Assembly (NCBI GenBank): GCA_017940415.1
Contig: JAGAYR010000027.1
Location: forward strand, 1 to 64,000
Length of the DNA: 64,000 nucleotides
Direction of reading: 5' to 3'
Source: Lachnospiraceae bacterium
GTDB lineage: Bacteria > Bacillota > Clostridia > Lachnospirales > Lachnospiraceae
Part shown: piece by piece, positions 61,717-64,000 of the stretch
Layout of the letters: every line of letters starts with the position of its first letter
How positions within the stretch are numbered: the first letter of the stretch is position 1
The notes under the pieces: generated by a model
Seen by the model: the letters and a program-made list of their open reading frames with translations, nothing else
Database searches by the model: none
Told to the model about the DNA's origin: nothing
Translations under genes and position numbers: made by a program

Positions 61717-62649
61717 TTAGTTGCTGAAGAGGTCGGTTGAGTAATATCTGTCGCCGCTGTCGGGAAGAAGAACTACGATGGTCTTTCCCTCGAACTCGGG
61801 ACGCTGAGCAAGCTGAATTCCTGCCTTAATTGCGGCACCTGAAGAGATACCTACCTGGAAGCCCTCTTCTCTGGAAACTTCTTTTCCGCCTTCAAATGCA
61901 ACTTCATTTTCAATAGTTATAATTTCATCATAGATCTTGGTATCAAGGGTATTCGGGACGAATCCTGCTCCGATACCCTGTATTTTATGTGCGCCTGCGG
62001 TTCCCTGTGAAAGAACGGGGGATGATGCAGGCTCTACAGCGATGATCTTAACGTCTGATTTCTTTTCCTTGAGGAATTTACCTACGCCGCTGATGGTTCC
62101 TCCGGTTCCTACACCTGCAACGAATGCATCAACTTCTCCGTCGGTATCGTTCCAGATCTCGGGACCTGTAGTCTTATAGTGCGCTGCAGGGTTTGCGGGA
62201 TTCTCGAACTGTGCGGGGATGAAGCTGTTCTCGATCTGCTCGTGAAGCTCATTAGCCTTGGCAATAGCTCCCTTCATACCCTTGGAACCTTCGGTAAGAA
62301 CAAGCTCTGCACCGTATGCCTTGATGATGTTTCTGCGCTCTACGCTCATGGTCTCTGGAAGAACGATGATAAGCTTATATCCCTTGGCTGCTGCGATGGC
62401 TGCGAGTCCGATACCGGTATTTCCGGAAGTGGGCTCGATGATGGTTGCACCGGGCTTAAGGGTTCCGTCAGCCTCTGCTGCCTCGATCATTTCCTTGGCG
62501 ATACGATCCTTAACGGATCCTGCAGGGTTAAAATACTCAACCTTTGCAAGAAGTCTTGCCTTGAGGTCATACTTCTTCTCAATATGTGTAAGCTCCAGAA
62601 GAGGAGTATTTCCAATCAGTTCAATTGCACTCTTATAAATCTTAGCCAT
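61717..62649 (-). CDS. cysK: Cysteine synthase A (O-acetylserine sulfhydrylase)
   Basis: 310 residues, normal length. It makes cysteine from O-acetylserine and sulfide with PLP. The PLP Lys is in 'YFNPAGSVKDRIA', the substrate loop is 'TSGNTGIGLAA', and the phosphate-binding loop is 'GVGTGGTISG'. AAGGAG lies six bases before the ATG. It follows the metY-type gene on the same strand; the 136-base gap holds a 12-codon ORF and a UUCG hairpin. Confidence 0.97.
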   Translation of the reverse strand: MAKIYKSAIELIGNTPLLELTHIEKKYDLKARLLAKVEYFNPAGSVKDRIAKEMIEAAEADGTLKPGATIIEPTSGNTGIGLAAIAAAKGYKLIIVLPETMSVERRNIIKAYGAELVLTEGSKGMKGAIAKANELHEQIENSFIPAQFENPANPAAHYKTTGPEIWNDTDGEVDAFVAGVGTGGTISGVGKFLKEKKSDVKIIAVEPASSPVLSQGTAGAHKIQGIGAGFVPNTLDTKIYDEIITIENEVAFEGGKEVSREEGFQVGISSGAAIKAGIQLAQRPEFEGKTIVVLLPDSGDRYYSTDLFSN

Positions 62650-62664
62650 AATTATCTCCTTACC

Positions 62665-62678
62665 GGATCCGAAGATCC
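62665..62678 (-). other. UUCG-tetraloop hairpin before the cysK ribosome site
   Basis: On the minus strand GGATC-TTCG-GATCC forms a 5-bp stem with a stable TTCG loop, six bases upstream of the AAGGAG site of cysK. It may protect the mRNA 5' part or affect initiation. Confidence 0.5.
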
Positions 62679-62728
62679 ATTAAATTCATTTTTTAGGTTT
62701 TTGCGAGGTCGTAGCTTTTCTTTTTCTA

Positions 62729-62767
62729 TTAAGAAGTTTTACTACATCGAAATCCGCTTGTAAACAT
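62729..62767 (-). CDS. Possible 12-residue leader or intercistronic peptide
   Basis: ATG at 62767 has a very strong ribosome site (GGAGGAGG, four bases upstream). The frame encodes MFTSGFRCSKTS and ends in tandem stops TAA-TAG. It lies 18 bases after the metY-type stop and 80 bases before cysK. It contains one Cys codon near the end. It may be a short translated peptide controlling cysK, or a remnant. No coding statistics can prove translation at this length. Confidence 0.4.
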   Translation of the reverse strand: MFTSGFRCSKTS

Positions 62768-62785
62768 ATTGCCTCCTCCTAAACC

Positions 62786-64000
62786 TTAAAGAGCCTTTAC
62801 GGCTTCAAATCCCTGTTCAAGGTCCCAGATGATGTCATCGATATGCTCGGTTCCGATGGAAAGACGGATGGTAGCCTGGCTGATGCCTGCTGCCGCAAGC
62901 TGCTCGGGAGTCATCTCTGCGTGTGTGGTGTCATAAGGATGGATCACAAGGCTCTTAACATCCGCAACGTTTGCGAGAAGTGAGAAGATCTTAAGTCCAT
63001 CGATAAATGCGTAAGCCTCTTTCTGCCCGCCCTTGATATCGAAGGTGAAAATAGAACCGCCGCCGTTAGGGAAGTACTTCTCATAAAGATCATGCTGAGG
63101 ATGATCCTTAAGTGAAGGATGACTTACTTTCTCTACAAGAGGGTGATTTGCAAGGAACTCAACTACCTTCTTGGTATTCTCCGCATGACGCTCAAGTCTT
63201 AAGCTGAGGGTTTCAAGTCCCTGGATAAGTGCCCATGCATTGAAGGGTGAGATAGCTGCTCCGGTATCACGAAGAAGAATTGCTCTGATGTAGGTTACAT
63301 ATGCTGCAGGTCCTACGGCTCCTACGAAGGATACTCCGTGATAGCTTACATTGGGCTCTGTGAATCTGGGGAACTTTCCTGATGCGGCCCAGTCGAACTT
63401 TCCGCCGTCAACGATGAGTCCGCCGAGAGTGGTTCCGTGTCCGCCGATGAACTTGGTAGCGGAGTGAACTACGATGTCTGCGCCGTGCTCAAGGGGACGG
63501 ATGAGATAGGGAGTTCCGAAAGTATTATCAATAATAAGAGGAATCTTATGTGAGTGTGCAATCTCCGCAATCTTCTCGATATCGGGGATGTCAGAGCCGG
63601 GATTTCCGAGAGTCTCGATGAAGATTGCCTTGGTCTTGTCATCAACAGCGGCGGCAACTGATGCGTGATCGTGAATATCAACAAACTTGGTATTAATGCC
63701 GTAGGTAGGAAGCGTATTATCAAGGAGGTTGTAGCTGCCGCCGTATATGCTGTTCTGAGCTACGATATTATCGCCTGCGCCTGCGACTGCAAGGATTGAA
63801 TAAGTTACTGCTGCTGCACCGGATGCAAGTGCCAGTGCTGCGACACCGCCTTCAAGTGCTGCGATTCTCTCTTCGAGAACGCCCTGGGTTGAATTGGTAA
63901 GTCTTCCGTAGATGTTACCTGCGTCTCTGAGATTGAATCTGTCAGCTGCATGCTGAGCTGAGTGGAATACATAGGAGGTAGTCTGGTAAATGGGAACCGC
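62786..64000 (-). CDS. O-acetylhomoserine sulfhydrylase (MetY/Cys-Met PLP family), 5' end outside the window
   Basis: 404 codons plus stop; the N-terminus lies beyond position 64000, with probably 20-25 residues missing since the first visible residues are 'AVPIYQTTSYVF'. The PLP Lys is in 'VHSATKFIGGHG'. Other family blocks are 'YGRLTNSTQ', 'LEGGVAALALASG', 'FIETLGNPGSDIPD' and the C-terminal 'KSLVIHPYDTTHAEM' with 'IRLSIGTEHIDDII'. It forms homocysteine, or with some members cysteine, from O-acetylhomoserine and sulfide. Pairing with cysK indicates a sulfide-assimilation operon. Confidence 0.93.
   Translation of the reverse strand, partial: AVPIYQTTSYVFHSAQHAADRFNLRDAGNIYGRLTNSTQGVLEERIAALEGGVAALALASGAAAVTYSILAVAGAGDNIVAQNSIYGGSYNLLDNTLPTYGINTKFVDIHDHASVAAAVDDKTKAIFIETLGNPGSDIPDIEKIAEIAHSHKIPLIIDNTFGTPYLIRPLEHGADIVVHSATKFIGGHGTTLGGLIVDGGKFDWAASGKFPRFTEPNVSYHGVSFVGAVGPAAYVTYIRAILLRDTGAAISPFNAWALIQGLETLSLRLERHAENTKKVVEFLANHPLVEKVSHPSLKDHPQHDLYEKYFPNGGGSIFTFDIKGGQKEAYAFIDGLKIFSLLANVADVKSLVIHPYDTTHAEMTPEQLAAAGISQATIRLSIGTEHIDDIIWDLEQGFEAVKAL

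Overview
The window reads as chromosome of a low-to-mid-GC Firmicute, most likely a Lachnospiraceae bacterium of the Butyrivibrio/Pseudobutyrivibrio type. This is an inference from gene content: type III glutamine synthetase, an ANTAR regulator, a T-box leader, many hybrid histidine kinases and GGDEF proteins, a cytosolic GH5 glucanase, and strong AGGAGG-type ribosome binding sites. I see no tRNA, rRNA, CRISPR array, insertion sequence or prophage. Most genes are on the minus strand and arranged in long operons.

Layout. 1-2.7 kb: small membrane proteins, acylphosphatase, a PIN/NYN-like protein and a vWA protein. 2.8-8.7 kb: a degenerate macro-domain/HTH protein, a hybrid histidine kinase, and an SGNH + MBOAT pair for acylating an exported polymer. 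8.8-10.4 kb: a GT-C-like membrane protein, followed by a 165-bp imperfect palindrome (10441-10605) between convergent genes. 10.6-19 kb: an AEC transporter and two paralogous LacI-sensor/GGDEF proteins flanking an LTA-synthase-like enzyme and an esterase. 19-26.6 kb: an acidic lipoprotein, then the operon pfk-dnaX-ybaB-recR-galM-(DUF5711-like). 26.7-34.7 kb: a signalling operon with a REC-GGDEF-REC-HD-GYP protein, two hybrid kinases (one ending in a complete DegV domain) and a small protein. 34.8-45.9 kb: an amidotransferase operon glnN(GSIII)-asnB-pyrG-purF-carA-carB. 46-48.1 kb: a TetR regulator and a CrtI-like oxidoreductase. 48.2-56.1 kb: ANTAR regulator, glnA, gltD and gltB. 56.4-58.7 kb: trpE-trpG behind a tryptophan T-box. 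58.7-61.7 kb: a GH5 glucanase divergent from a tandem-HTH regulator. 61.7-64 kb: cysK and a metY-type gene cut by the window edge.

How it works together. The right half is dominated by glutamine and glutamate metabolism: two glutamine synthetases, both GOGAT subunits, and six further glutamine-dependent amidotransferase proteins (asnB, pyrG, purF, carA/carB, trpG with trpE). The GSIII and gltB leaders carry the same device: a strong promoter, a hairpin with hexaloop AAAGGC starting almost at +1, and an overlapping intrinsic terminator. This is the form expected for ANTAR antitermination, and an ANTAR protein is encoded directly after glnA in the same cluster. Its receiver domain lacks the phosphoacceptor Asp, so a non-phosphorylation input is likely. 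The inferred result is a glutamine-centred RNA regulon reaching from ammonia assimilation into pyrimidine, purine, asparagine and arginine synthesis.

Other points worth attention are the histidine kinase-DegV fusion, the macro/vWA pair, the 165-bp palindromic element and a 12-codon ORF between metY and cysK.
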